A stretch of DNA of 64,000 nucleotides from Anodontia alba. Its lineage: Eukaryota; Mollusca; Bivalvia; Lucinida; Lucinidae. The stretch is taken from the NCBI GenBank assembly GCA_964016985.1, contig OZ024824.1, positions 50,075,587 to 50,139,586 of the forward strand. Reading direction: 5' to 3'. Position 1 is the first letter of the stretch; every line of letters starts with the position of its first letter. The position numbers and the translations under genes are program-made. Shown here piece by piece: positions 1 to 9,470 of the stretch. Below the pieces are notes generated by a model that was not told the DNA's origin, did not search any database, and saw nothing but the letters and a program-made list of their open reading frames with translations.

Positions 1-726
1 TACAGGCATGTATTGGTTTTTATCGTGCCCCACGTGGATATCGAGCTAGAGGACAATAAGCAATTCATTTCGAACATCCCTCGTAAATTTATGTTCCATA
101 TTTCAGACAGTGTGAATCCAGTTTTTTGTGGGGAGTCAAGAAGGCCAAGCTGGTCTCAGTGAACAACCTCATGTAATAATTAGACTATTTACATATATAT
201 GAACAGAATATATACATTATATTAACATTGGCAACAAGAGCATTAAATGAATAACCTGGTGCTGCAGGGGATGTTGGGCTCTCAAAGCATTGCGCTAATG
301 TTTGCTTCTCTTATCCTAAGAAACTGCTAGATTGTCTACACATGGAGACTGCAGTGTGTATTGACCACATGACTAACAGTTTGCCTTAACCAATCAATGC
401 CAGTCTAGCCTCCTTCTTTCCAAGCCCAGTAATATTACAGAGTCAGTAGACCAGTTAATTCCGCTACCTAACCACCATCCCAGACCCCACCATATATATT
501 ACCTTGTAAATATTTTAACTCAGTCAGTTATTGGAATAAAATAGTTAAACCTGTCTATAATGAAGCAGTAGTATAGAATAAAAAGTTTTGCATAAACTAC
601 AATTACAAAAACTGTCATTTTAGAGAAACAGAATATTGTATGAAAGAAACAGGTTTATAGGTAGCAAAATAATTATTACATATTTAAACTGAAATATTGA
701 TATTATAATATAATAATGACATTATG
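1..726. other. AT-rich stretch, no gene recognised
   Basis: No reading frame, RNA gene or repeat structure could be supported here. The sequence is AT-rich with short A/T runs and ends at the first array element, which begins TTTTTAGCTC at 727. It could be intergenic or intronic. Confidence 0.5.
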
Positions 727-929
727 TTTTTAGCTCTCCTGAGCCGAAAGCTCAAGGTGAGCTATTGCGATCATTCAACGTCTGTCGTTGACGTCCGTCT
801 GTTCGTCCCTCCACAATCTTTAAACCACTGAGCCAATTTTTACCAAATTTCACAGGATTGATCCATGGGTGATACTGACTGAAAATTGTTCAAAGATTTG
901 GAATCCATGCAGAATTGTGGTTGCCATGA

Positions 930-2014
930 TAACCAAAAGAAAAAACTTTACAAATCTCCTTGTCAGAAACCACTGGACCGATTTCAATATAATTTTGCAG
1001 AAATGTTCCTTTGGTGATCCACTACCAAGATTGTTCAAGCCATTGTGATTTGTCAAAAAAAAAATGCAGGCCTCCCAGGGAGCAGGGCTTATTTCCTTAT
1101 ACATGTATATCTATATAGAAAACTTAAAAAATCTTCTTGTCAGAAACCACCGATTTCAATATAACTTGGCAGGAATGTTCCTTTGGAAACCCTCTACCAA
1201 GATTATTCAAGTTGTCATGATTCATCAAAAAAATGGCAGCAGGGCTTATTTTCCCTATATATCTATATGGAAAACTTTAAAAATCTTGTCAGAAACCACT
1301 GGACCAATTTCAATATAATTTGGCAGGAATGTTTCTTTGGTGACCCTCTACCAAGATTGTTCAAGCAATCATGATTTGTCGAAAAAAACATGGCCGCTAG
1401 GGGGCGGGGCTTATTTTCCCTATATATCTATATGGAAAACTTTAAAAATCTTCTTGTCAGAAACCACTGGACCAGTTTTCAATATAACTTGGCAGGAATG
1501 TTTCTTTGGTGACCCTCTACCAAGATTGTTCAAGCAATCATGATTTGTCAAAAAAACATGGCCGCTAGGGGGCGGGGCTTATTTTCCCTGTATATCTATT
1601 TAGAAAACTTTAAAAATCTTCTTGTAAGAAACCACTGGACCAATTTTAATATAACTTGGTAGGAATGTTTCTTTGGTGACCTACCAAGATTGTTCAAGCT
1701 GTCATGATACGTCAAAAACTAGGGGGCAGAGCTTAATTTCCCTATATATCTCTATAGAAAACTTTAAAAATGTTCTCGTCATAAACCAATGGACTGATTT
1801 TAATATAACTTGGCAGAAATGTTTCTTTGGTGACCCTCTACCAAGATTTTTCAAGCGGCATGATTTGTCTAAAAACATGGCTGCTAGGGGGCGGAGCTTA
1901 TTTTTTACTATATATCTATATACAAAACTTTATAGATCTTCTTATCAGAAACCACTGGACAGAGTTCAATGTAACTTGGCAGGAATGTTGCTTTGGTTAT
2001 CTTCTACATAGATT
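930..2014 (+). repeat. Alpha tandem array, left block (~150-175 bp units)
   Basis: About six units are visible. Each contains the phrases TCTTCTTGTCAGAAACCACTGG, GGCAGGAATGTTCCTTTGG, CTACCAAGATTGTTCAAG and ATGGCCGCTAGGGGGCGGGG, then CTATATATCTATATAGAAAA. Successive CCTATATATCTATAT phrases lie near 1252, 1415, 1587, 1739 and 1908. The GC-rich phrase in each unit resembles the CTCF core. The last unit is diverged (GGTTATCTTCTACATAG) and ends where the copia-like insert starts. Confidence 0.85.
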
Positions 2015-2039
2015 AAAAATGGAGATAGAGTCACCAATT

Positions 2040-2870
2040 GCTAAAGCTGCACAGACAATTTGCGCATCCACTAAAAAAAAGGCTGATAGCACTATTAAAG
2101 GCTGCTCAAGTGTGGAAAGAACAATATGAGGAGATTATTACACAGATAGATGAGAAATGCGAACTCTGTAAAATCTATGCTAAAACCCCATCCTGACCAA
2201 TTGTGGGTATGCCTATGGCTACAAAATTTAATGAGAAGGTAGCAATGGACCTGAAACAATGGAATAGCCACTGGATATTGCACATAATTGACATGTGGTG
2301 AAGATACACACTGACAATCTTTGTCAACAGAAAGAAACCAAGCCACATAATAGATGCCTTAATGACCCACTGGATTGGGAAGTTTGGAGTGATGTGAGTA
2401 TTAATGATGGATAATGGCGGAGAATTTAGCTGTGAAGAAATGAGGGAAATCACATCTGTTCTGAATATCCATGTACCACCATGTATCCATGTAACTATGT
2501 ACCACGGCTGGGGAAAGTCCTTTTCAGAATGTGAAAGGGTGCATGCTATAACAGACATGATGCTGGTCAAACTTCTGGCTGAGTATGGTAAGATTAACCC
2601 ACAGACATTGCTCTCATGGGCAAATATGGCCAGGAATCCCTTGCAAATGTGGAATGGTTTTAGCTGTCACCAACTCGTTTTTGGAGAAAATCCTAATCTG
2701 CCTAACCTAATAAATGATAACTTGCCAGCTTTAGAGGGAACAATGAGCAGTGAGGTTTTTGCGAGACATTTAAATACCTTACATGCTGCTCGCAGGGTAT
2801 TTATTCAAACTGAAGCTGATGAAAGGATGACACGAGCTCTAAGAAACAAGGTTAGGGCTTCTGAATAGAA
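2040..2870 (+). pseudogene. Copia-like integrase remnant
   Basis: Across shifted frames the region reads an HHCC zinc finger (KLHRQFAHP at 2046-2075, CELC near 2160-2172), a first catalytic Asp context VAMDLK (about 2246-2263), the second Asp in DNGGEF (from about 2410) and a Glu context SECERVH (from 2524). The longest open piece is 2404-2868. In-frame stops near 2193, 2298 and 2397 break the chain. The domain would insert retroelement cDNA into the host genome; this copy cannot make a full protein. A GNGDRV-like C-terminal linker follows after 2870. Confidence 0.75.
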
Positions 2871-3399
2871 GTTTAAAAATGGAGATAGAGTATTTTACAA
2901 ACGTGAAGGAAAAGAACGTTGGCTTGGACCTGGAAAGGTGGTTTTTCAGGATGGAAAGGTTGTCTTCATAAGGCATGGAGGCATATTTGTTAGGGTGACA
3001 GTGGTATGCAGGATAAAAATGGTGAGATAAAAAAAGAGAACAATGAATCACAACCCAGTATATCAGAGGAAATACCAGTATAACAGCTAAACCTAATGAG
3101 GCCAATGTGGACAATACACAGGCTATTCAAACTAGGAGAAGAGCATTAAAAGTGAATGACATCATTCAATATAGATTACAGAATACTGATGAATGGATAA
3201 GAGCCACAGTGACTGGCAGAGCTGGCAAAGCAACAGGGAAGAATAAGAACTGGTACAACATCAAGGAAGATGTCAGTGAAGAAAGGAAAAGTATAAATCT
3301 TGATGAAGTAGAATGGGAGCAGATTACTGACAATGCTAATGTGAACTTAGTTCTGAAACAATACAATGCTTGCAGTGAGGATACTGCAAAACTAGCAGA

Positions 3400-4140
3400 G
3401 TTAGAGAAACTGAAGCACTTTAATACATATGAAGACGTGAAAGACTGTGGTCAATCTGCACTCTCAACAAGATGGGTGGTTACAAAGAAAAATGGGCTTA
3501 TCTAGGCACTGCTGGTGGTAAGAGGCTTTGAGGAAGAATAAATGATGCCAAGAAAAATGGGCAGATAAAGGCACTGCTGGTGGTAAGAGGCTTTGAGGAA
3601 GAATAAATGATGCCAAGAGATAGTGGGTAAGGGTACGATGAGAATTTTTCTGGCCATAGCATCAAGTAAAACCTGGACAGTGAAAACAACTGATATAAAA
3701 TCTGCATTTTTGCAGGGCAGAGCACTAAGATGAGATGTGTATATTAAACCTCCAAAAGAGTGTGGAACAGATAGGGGAACACTGTGAAAGCTGAAACAGG
3801 GCTATATGGACTAAAGGACTGGGCTTGACAGTTCTACCTAAGTGTAAAGGAGGAACTGATCAAGTTAGGTTGTAAGATGTGTGACATAGAACCGGCCATG
3901 TTTTACTTGCATAAAGGAGACAAGCTCGGTGGAATCATATGCTGCCATGTGGATGATTTTCTCCATGCGGGGATGAGTATTTTGAGAAAATAATGATCAG
4001 TTTGAGGAAAAGGTTTTTGGCAGGAAAAGTTGAAGAAAGAGACTTTAATTATATTGGTTTCAGAATCAGTCAGGACAAGAACACTATAGGCTTAGATCAG
4101 TCAAAGTATGTAGATAGCATATCAAACAAAGCAAATGATC
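3400..4140 (+). pseudogene. Copia-like reverse transcriptase remnant
   Basis: The region reads STRWVVTKKNG, a broken KALLVVRGFEEE, DIKSAFLQGR, a KPPKECGT..KLKQGLYGLKDWA stretch and CCHVDDFLHAG (about 3937-3969), the order expected for Ty1/copia RT. HVDD in place of YVDD is common in animal copia relatives. A 64-bp segment (GGCAGATAAAGGCACTGCTGG...GAAGAATAAATGATGCCAAGA) is tandemly duplicated around 3497-3620. This local duplication and several indels destroy the frame. Confidence 0.75.
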
Positions 4141-4930
4141 CAAAATGAGCACTGGACAAACAAGATTTGTTAACACCAGAGGAGCAAACGGAGTATAGAC
4201 AGCTGATTGGGCAAATGAATTGGGCTGTACAGGGGTCAAGACCTGACATGGCTTTTGAATTGATAGATCTTAGTACTAAGCTGAAACAAGGTACCATTAG
4301 TGATCTGGCCAGAGCTATAAAAGCAGTTAACAGGTTAAAGAATATAAGGTCTACAATTTTATTCCCAAATTTGAGTGGAGAGTTGAGTGACTGGAGGATC
4401 ATTGCCTTCACTGATGCATCTTTATGCAACATTAACAATGGAACTGGAAGTACAGTAGCCTTCATAGTTTGGTTGGTAGAGTCTCAAGGAAAATGTTGCC
4501 CACTGTCTTGGCATGCAAACAAAATAAAGCGGGTAGTACGATCTACGATTGCAGCAGAGACACTTGAGTTTGCAAGAAGGACTTGAATGCAGCTTTTATT
4601 ATAGAAAAATGATCGAGAATATTTTAAGCATATCTCATAAAACAATACCAATAATTGCCTATGTTGACAATAAAGTGTACAGTAATAGAGGCTGCATATT
4701 CAACAAAGCTAGTAGATGATAAGCGTCTTAGGGTTGATATAGCTGCAATAAGTGAATCCCTGGCAAGAAATGAAGTGTTATTAATGGTGCCCTGGTAAAA
4801 TCCACTTGGCTGACTGTATGACAAAACGCGGAGCTGCTGGATACAGTCTACTGAATATACTAAAGGAAGGAAGGTTGCCAGAGGATTTTGTGCAGCATCA
4901 TAAGCTTTAGGAGCTGAAAAATAGCAGTGA
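4141..4930 (+). pseudogene. Copia-like RNase H remnant and element 3' end
   Basis: An open stretch of 139 codons (4167-4586) carries EYRQLIGQMNWAVQGSRPDMAF, IIAFTDASLCN and STIAAETLEFA, the connection and RNase H signatures of a copia pol C-terminus (acidic residues in FTDAS and AAETLE). Shifted frames then continue to a CMTKRGAAGYSLLNIL-type terminus near 4815-4860. Sequence after 4930 is AT-rich and noncoding up to the resumed tandem array at 5161. Confidence 0.75.
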
Positions 4931-5160
4931 CTGATTTACTTATTTAATTATTTCTTTTCTCTCTGTTACTATGAACACTTTCGATTTTTTACAATCTAAG
5001 GTGAACACAAAAGGACAAACAAAACAGAAAAGTATAATTAATGTTAATTTCATAAATATTGCTGTTCTGATATATTCTGATATTGTAGAGTAACTCTTTT
5101 ACATAGACGGTGCTCTTCTTTCGGAAACAATATTTAGTGACGTCACATATGAAATTAACA

Positions 5161-5860
5161 CTTTGGTTACCTTCTACAAAGATTGTTCAAGCTGTCTTGA
5201 TTGGTCAAAAAACATGGCCGCCAGGGGGGCTGTTCTTATTTTCCCTATATATCTATATAGAAAACTTGAAAAATTTTCTTGTCAGAAACCACTTGACTGA
5301 TTTCAGTATTACTTGGCAGGAATGTTCCTTTGGTGACCCTCTACCAAGATTGTTCAAGCAGTCATGATTTGTCAAAAACCATGGCTGCTAGGGGCAGGGC
5401 TTAAGCAATCATGATTCGTCGAAAAACATGGCTGCTAGGGGGCAGGGCTTATATTCCCTATATATCTTTATAGAAAAATTTAAAAGTCTTCTTGTCAGAA
5501 ACCACAGGACGGATTTCAATATAACTTGGCAGGAATGTTCCTTTGGCAACCCTCTACCAAGTTTGTTGAAGCTGTCATGATTTGTCAAAAAAAACGTGGC
5601 CGCTAGGGGCTGCGGGGCTTATTTTCCCTATATATCTATATAAAACACTTTAAAACTCTTTTTGTCAGAAACCACTGGACAGATTTTCAATATAACTTGG
5701 CAGAAATGTTCCCTTGGTGACCCTCTATCAAGATTCAGTTCAAGCAGTCATGATGGGTTAAAAAAATATGGCTGCTAGGGGGCAAGGCTATAAAATTTAT
5801 ACAAAAATCTTAGAGCAGTGAACTTGGCTGAAACTTAAATAGTAAGTATGCAAATCTGTT
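5161..5860 (+). repeat. Alpha tandem array, right block
   Basis: Continuation of the alpha array after the copia-like insertion: about four units of roughly 170 bp with the same phrases (CAGAAACCACTGGACNGATTTCAATATAA, ATGGCTGCTAGGGGGC). A shortened unit lies at 5390-5420. It ends at the 3' terminal hairpin at 5878-5901. Confidence 0.85.
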
Positions 5861-5901
5861 TGCTCAGGTGAGCAATATAGGACCATCATGGTCCTCTTGT
5901 T

Positions 5902-6945
5902 TCTCCTATATAGAAAACTTAAAAAAATCTTCTTGTCAGAAACCACTGAAGTAATTTCAAAAATTTTGTAAAAATGTTCCTTTGGTGACCCTACACCAAG
6001 ATTGTTCAAGCCCTAATGATTTGTCAAAAAACATGGCTGCCAGGGGGCGAGGCTTATTTTCCCCTATGTATCTACATAAAAAAACTTAAAAGCTTCTTAT
6101 CAGAAACCACTAGACTTATTTCAGTAGAATTTGGCAGAAATGGTCCTTTGGTGCCCTGACTCCAAGATTGTTCAAGCCCTGATGATTCATCAAAAAACAT
6201 GGCTGCCTGGGACGGGCTTATTTTCCTCTATATAGCTATATAGAAAACTTTAAAAATCTTCTTGTCAGAAACCATAAATCTTCTTGTCAGAAACCACTGG
6301 ACTGATTTCAGTATAATTTGGCAGAAATGTTCCTTTGGTGACCCTGTTCCGAGATTTTTCAAGCCGTGATGATTCTTTAAAAAAACATTGCTGCCAGAAG
6401 GCGGGGCTTATTTACTCCAATATATCTATCTAGGAAACTTTATTTTCTTTTTGTCAGAAACCACTGGACCGATTTCAATATAATTTGGAGAAATGTTCTT
6501 TTGGTGACCCTCTACCAAGATTATTAAAGCGGTGATGATTCATCAAATAACATGGCCGCCAAGGGGCTGTTCTTATTTTTCCTATAAATCTATATAGATA
6601 AAAACTTTAAAAATCTTCTTGTCAGAATCTACAGGACCGATTTCAGTACCGGTATAAATTGGCAGAAATGTTTCTTTGGTGACCCTGTCCCAAGATTGTT
6701 CAAGCAGTGATGATTTGTCAAGAAACATGGCCACCAGGGGGCAAGGTTTATTTTCCCCCATAAATCTATATAGAAAACTTGAAAAATCTTCTTCTCAGAA
6801 ACCACTGGACCTATTTCAATATAATTTGGCAGAAATGGTTCTTTGGTGACCCTCTATGAAGATTATTTATGTGATGATGATTTGTCAAAAAACATGGCCA
6901 TCAGCAGGGTGGGGCTTATTTTTTCACCTTTATATCTGTATACAA
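5902..6945 (+). repeat. Second alpha-type array, lacking its own 5' head
   Basis: About six further units of the alpha type begin directly after the 3' end of the first element, so the first element probably inserted into, or recombined with, a related array. GC-rich cores include GGCTGCCAGGGGGCGAGG (6033) and GGCCACCAGGGGGCAAGG (6728). Around 6945 the sequence switches to an unrelated unit (beta, opposite strand); alpha sequence resumes at 8660. Confidence 0.8.
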
Positions 6946-8659
6946 AACTTTAAAAAGTTTTGTTAGAAAGATTCATGATGATTACTTCAAAAATGTGACC
7001 TTTAGAGTGTTAACAAGGTTTTCCTTTGATTTGCCCTGGGACCTAGTTTTTTACCCCAAATGACCAGTTTTGAACTTGACCTAGAAGTCATCAAGACAAA
7101 CATTTTGAGCAATATTCATGATGAAAGCTTCAAAAGTGCGACCTCTAGAATGTTAATAAGGTTTTCCTTTGATTTGGCCCGATGACCTAGTTTTTGATCC
7201 CAAGTGACCCAGTTTCATACCTGACCTAGAAATTATCAAGACAAACATTTTGAGCATTATTCATGATGATTGCTTCAAAAATGTGACAGCTAGAGTGTTA
7301 ACAAGGTTTTCTGTTGATTTGGCCTGGTGACCTAGTTTTTGACCCCAAGTGACCCAGTTTTGAACTTGACCTAGAAATCATCAAGACAAATATTTTGAGC
7401 AAGATTCATGATGATTGCTTCAAAAATGCAACCTCTAGAGTGCTAGAAGGTCTTCCTTTGATTTGGCCCAGCGACCTAGTTTTTGACCCCTAGTGACCCA
7501 GTTTCAAACCTGACCTAGAAATCATCAAGACAAACATTTTGAGCAAGATTCATGATGATTGCTTAAAAAATGTGACTACTAGAGTGTTAACAAGGTTTTC
7601 CTTTGATTTGGCCCAGTGACCTAGTGTTTGATCCCAAGTGATCCAGTTTCAAACTCGACCTAGAAATAATCAGGACACACATATTCAGCAAGATTCATGA
7701 TGATTGCTTCAAAAATGTGACAGCTAGTGTTAACAAGGTTTTCCTTTGATTTGGCCTGGTGACCTAATTTTTGACCCCAAGTGACCCAGTTTCAAACTTG
7801 ACCTAGAAATCATCAATACAAACATTTTAAGTAATATTCATAATGATTACTTCAAAAATGTGACCGCTAGATGGTTAACAAGGTTTTCTTTTGATTTGGC
7901 CTGGTGACCTAGTTTTTGAATTTGACCTAGAAATCATCAAGACAAACATATTAAGAAAGATTCATGATGATTGCTTCAAAAATATGACTACTAGAGTGTT
8001 AACAAGGTTTTCCTTTGATTTGGCCCAGTGACCTAGTTTTTGACCCCAAGTGATCCAGTTTCAAACTGGACCTAGAAATCATCAGGACAAACATATTCAG
8101 CAAGATTCATGATGATTGCTTCAAAAATGTGACAGCTAGTGTTAACAAGGTTTTCCTTTGATTTGGCCTGGTGACCTAGTTTTTGACCCCAAGTGACCCA
8201 GTTTCAAACTTGACCTAGAAATCATCAAGACAAACATATTAAGCAATATTCATGGTTGTTTCAAAAATGTGACAGCTAGAGCGTTAACAAGGTTTTCCTT
8301 TGATTTGTCCTGGTGACCTTGTTTTTTTCCTCAAGTGACCCAGTTTAGAACTTGACCTAGAAATCATCAAGACAAACATTTTGAGCAATATTCATGATGA
8401 TTACATCAAAAATGTGACCTCTAGAGTGTTAAGTTTTTCCTTTCAATTGACCTGGTGACCTAGTTTTTTACCCCAAGTGACCCAGTATCAAACTTGACCT
8501 AGATTTCATAGAGGCAAACATTCTGAGCAAGTTTCATCAAGATTGGGTCAAAACTGTGACCTCTAGAGTGTTAACAAACTAATTGTTGACGCCAGACGAC
8601 GACGGACAGAGGGTGATCACAATAGCTCACCCTCAGCTTTTGCTCAGGTGAGCTAAAAA
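6946..8659 (-). mobile_element. Pearl/HINE-like array element, type beta, minus strand
   Basis: Roughly eleven to twelve units of about 140-148 bp share the phrases TTCATGATGATTGCTTCAAA, AACAAGGTTTTCCTTTGATT, GTGACCTAGTTTTTGACC and GACCTAGAAATCATCAAGAC. At the right end the reverse strand reads TTTTTAGCTCACCTGAGC, then a hairpin-forming head and a CTGTCCGTCGTCGTCTGGCG leader. This is the same 5' end as the element at 727 but in opposite orientation. No 3' terminal hairpin is visible near 6946, so that end looks truncated. Confidence 0.75.
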
Positions 8660-9011
8660 TACATGGCCACCAGGGGTGTGGGCTTATTTCCCCTATATAC
8701 ATGTACATTGTATCTGTATTGAAAACCTTAAAAATTTTCTTGTTAGACTCCATTGGCCTGATTTTAAAATAATTTGGCAGAAATATTTTTTTGGTGCCCG
8801 CTGGTAAGATTGTTCAAGTCAGAAACACATCAAGGCCACATTCTTTCATGCATATTAATCATGAAATAATTTCCAGTCATTCTTTCCTCTTCCACTGAAT
8901 CAAGATAGGCAGTTACTGCCTTGTAGCTAAATTACCATTACACATACAATTTGAATAATGAGACAGTGAAACTCGGGTGAGTTATTTAGGGCTATTTGGC
9001 CCTCTTGTTTT
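8660..9011 (+). repeat. 3' end of the second alpha-type element
   Basis: Alpha sequence resumes (ATGGCCACCAGGGGTG, then a diverged CCATTGGCCTGATTTTAAAATAATTTGGCAG unit) after the beta element. It finishes at 8988-9011 with the imperfect palindrome GGGCTATTTGGCCC and TCTTGTTT, the same type of terminus as at 5878-5901. A short SINE-like piece lies inside (8861-8920). Confidence 0.65.
8861..8920 (+). mobile_element. Degenerate SINE body fragment
   Basis: ATGAAATAATTTCCAGTCATTC..CTCTTCCACTGAATCAAGATAGGCAGTTACTG resembles the SINE body at 31049-31101 (GAAATATTTTCTACGGTCATTC..CCCTTCCGCTGATTCAAGAAGGGCAGTTGTC). Head and tail are missing. Confidence 0.45.
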
Positions 9012-9029
9012 TTAAATATGTATGTCTAC

Positions 9030-9212
9030 ATGAAGTTTGAAGAAAATTGGCACAGGGGTTTCAGAGAAGTTGTTCAATGGTATGCAAGACAGATGGCAAG
9101 TGATCATGATATCCCAAGGCTCAGGATGGGTTATTGTGATCACTTGTCATCTGTTGTCCACACCATTAAATAACTTTTCTGAAACCCCTGAGCCAATTTT
9201 CTTCAAACTTCA
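9030..9212. repeat. Inverted repeat with ~75-bp arms
   Basis: The left arm (about 9030-9105, CATGAAGTTTGAAGAAAATTGG...) is the imperfect reverse complement of the right arm (about 9136-9212, ...CCAATTTTCTTCAAACTTCATG). The arms correspond to head-to-head pieces of a family-E-like unit and could fold into a hairpin. Confidence 0.7.
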
Positions 9213-9470
9213 TGTGGAGCCTTATGATAAAGGGGTATTGAAAATTTGTACAAATGGTCATGGTCTGTTTATATGGCTGGCATGCCCTTATGTGTTATAA
9301 TCTAAATTAATATGGCTGGCGTGCCCTTATGTGTTATAATCTAAAAATCTTCTCCAGAACCAAGAAAGCTTTGTGGCCGAATCTTGGTATACAGCGTTAG
9401 GAACTCTCAGTCAACAAATTTGTTCAAATGATAATCCTTGGTTGACATTTGATGTTTTTACGGCACGAGC
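9120..9470 (+). repeat. Fragment of family E repeat
   Basis: CTTTTCTGAAACCCCTGAGCCAATTTTC..AGGGGTATTG and AATCTTCTCCAGAACCAAGAAAGC..TTGGTATACAGC..TTTGTTCAAATGAT match family E units near 40750-41000. A 30-nt phrase (ATATGGCTGGCRTGCCCTTATGTGTTATAATCTAAA) occurs twice in tandem at 9271-9345. Confidence 0.65.

Larger units (their letters stand above)
2015..5160 (+). mobile_element. 5'-truncated Ty1/copia-like retrotransposon remnant
   Basis: Degenerate pol of a Ty1/copia-type element in the order integrase, reverse transcriptase, RNase H. It starts inside the integrase zinc finger, so gag and protease are absent. No LTR pair was recognised; 4930-5160 may be 3' untranslated or LTR remnant. Many stops and frameshifts break the frames. 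The insert is flanked by near-identical 24-nt segments at 1991-2014 and 5161-5184 (22 of 24 match). They share bases absent from the other array units, so they look like one duplicated target segment. Confidence 0.8.
727..5901 (+). mobile_element. Pearl/HINE-like array element, type alpha, interrupted by a copia remnant
   Basis: The element opens with TTTTTAGCTC followed by a short hairpin-forming GAGC..AAAGCTC..GAGC head and a CTGTCG/TCCGTC-rich leader (727-815). Tandem units follow, and it closes at 5878-5901 with the palindrome GGACCATCATGGTCC plus TCTTGTTT. A 5' hairpin head, a core of roughly 160-bp tandem units and a 3' hairpin followed by a short tail match what is known of bivalve Pearl elements and Helentron-associated elements (HINEs). 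Assignment to Helentrons is inference. The core is split by a copia-like insertion at 2015-5160. It encodes nothing; apparent ORFs are read-throughs of the repeat unit. Confidence 0.7.

Noticed and set aside
1064..2129. Several 60-110 codon ORFs containing WPLGGGAYFPYISIWKT-like peptides
   Set aside because: They are translations of the tandem array unit; the same phrase recurs at the repeat period with indels, so there is no protein-level constraint.
6946..8590. CRISPR-like repeat-spacer array
   Set aside because: Units are fully repetitive over 140 bp with no constant short repeat and unique spacers, in a eukaryotic context.
727..8659. A single 7.9-kb transposon with TIRs TTTTTAGCTC at both ends
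   Set aside because: The two ends are the same 5' head in opposite orientation and belong to two different arrays (alpha, plus; beta, minus). A complete 3' terminus of alpha lies between them at 5901.
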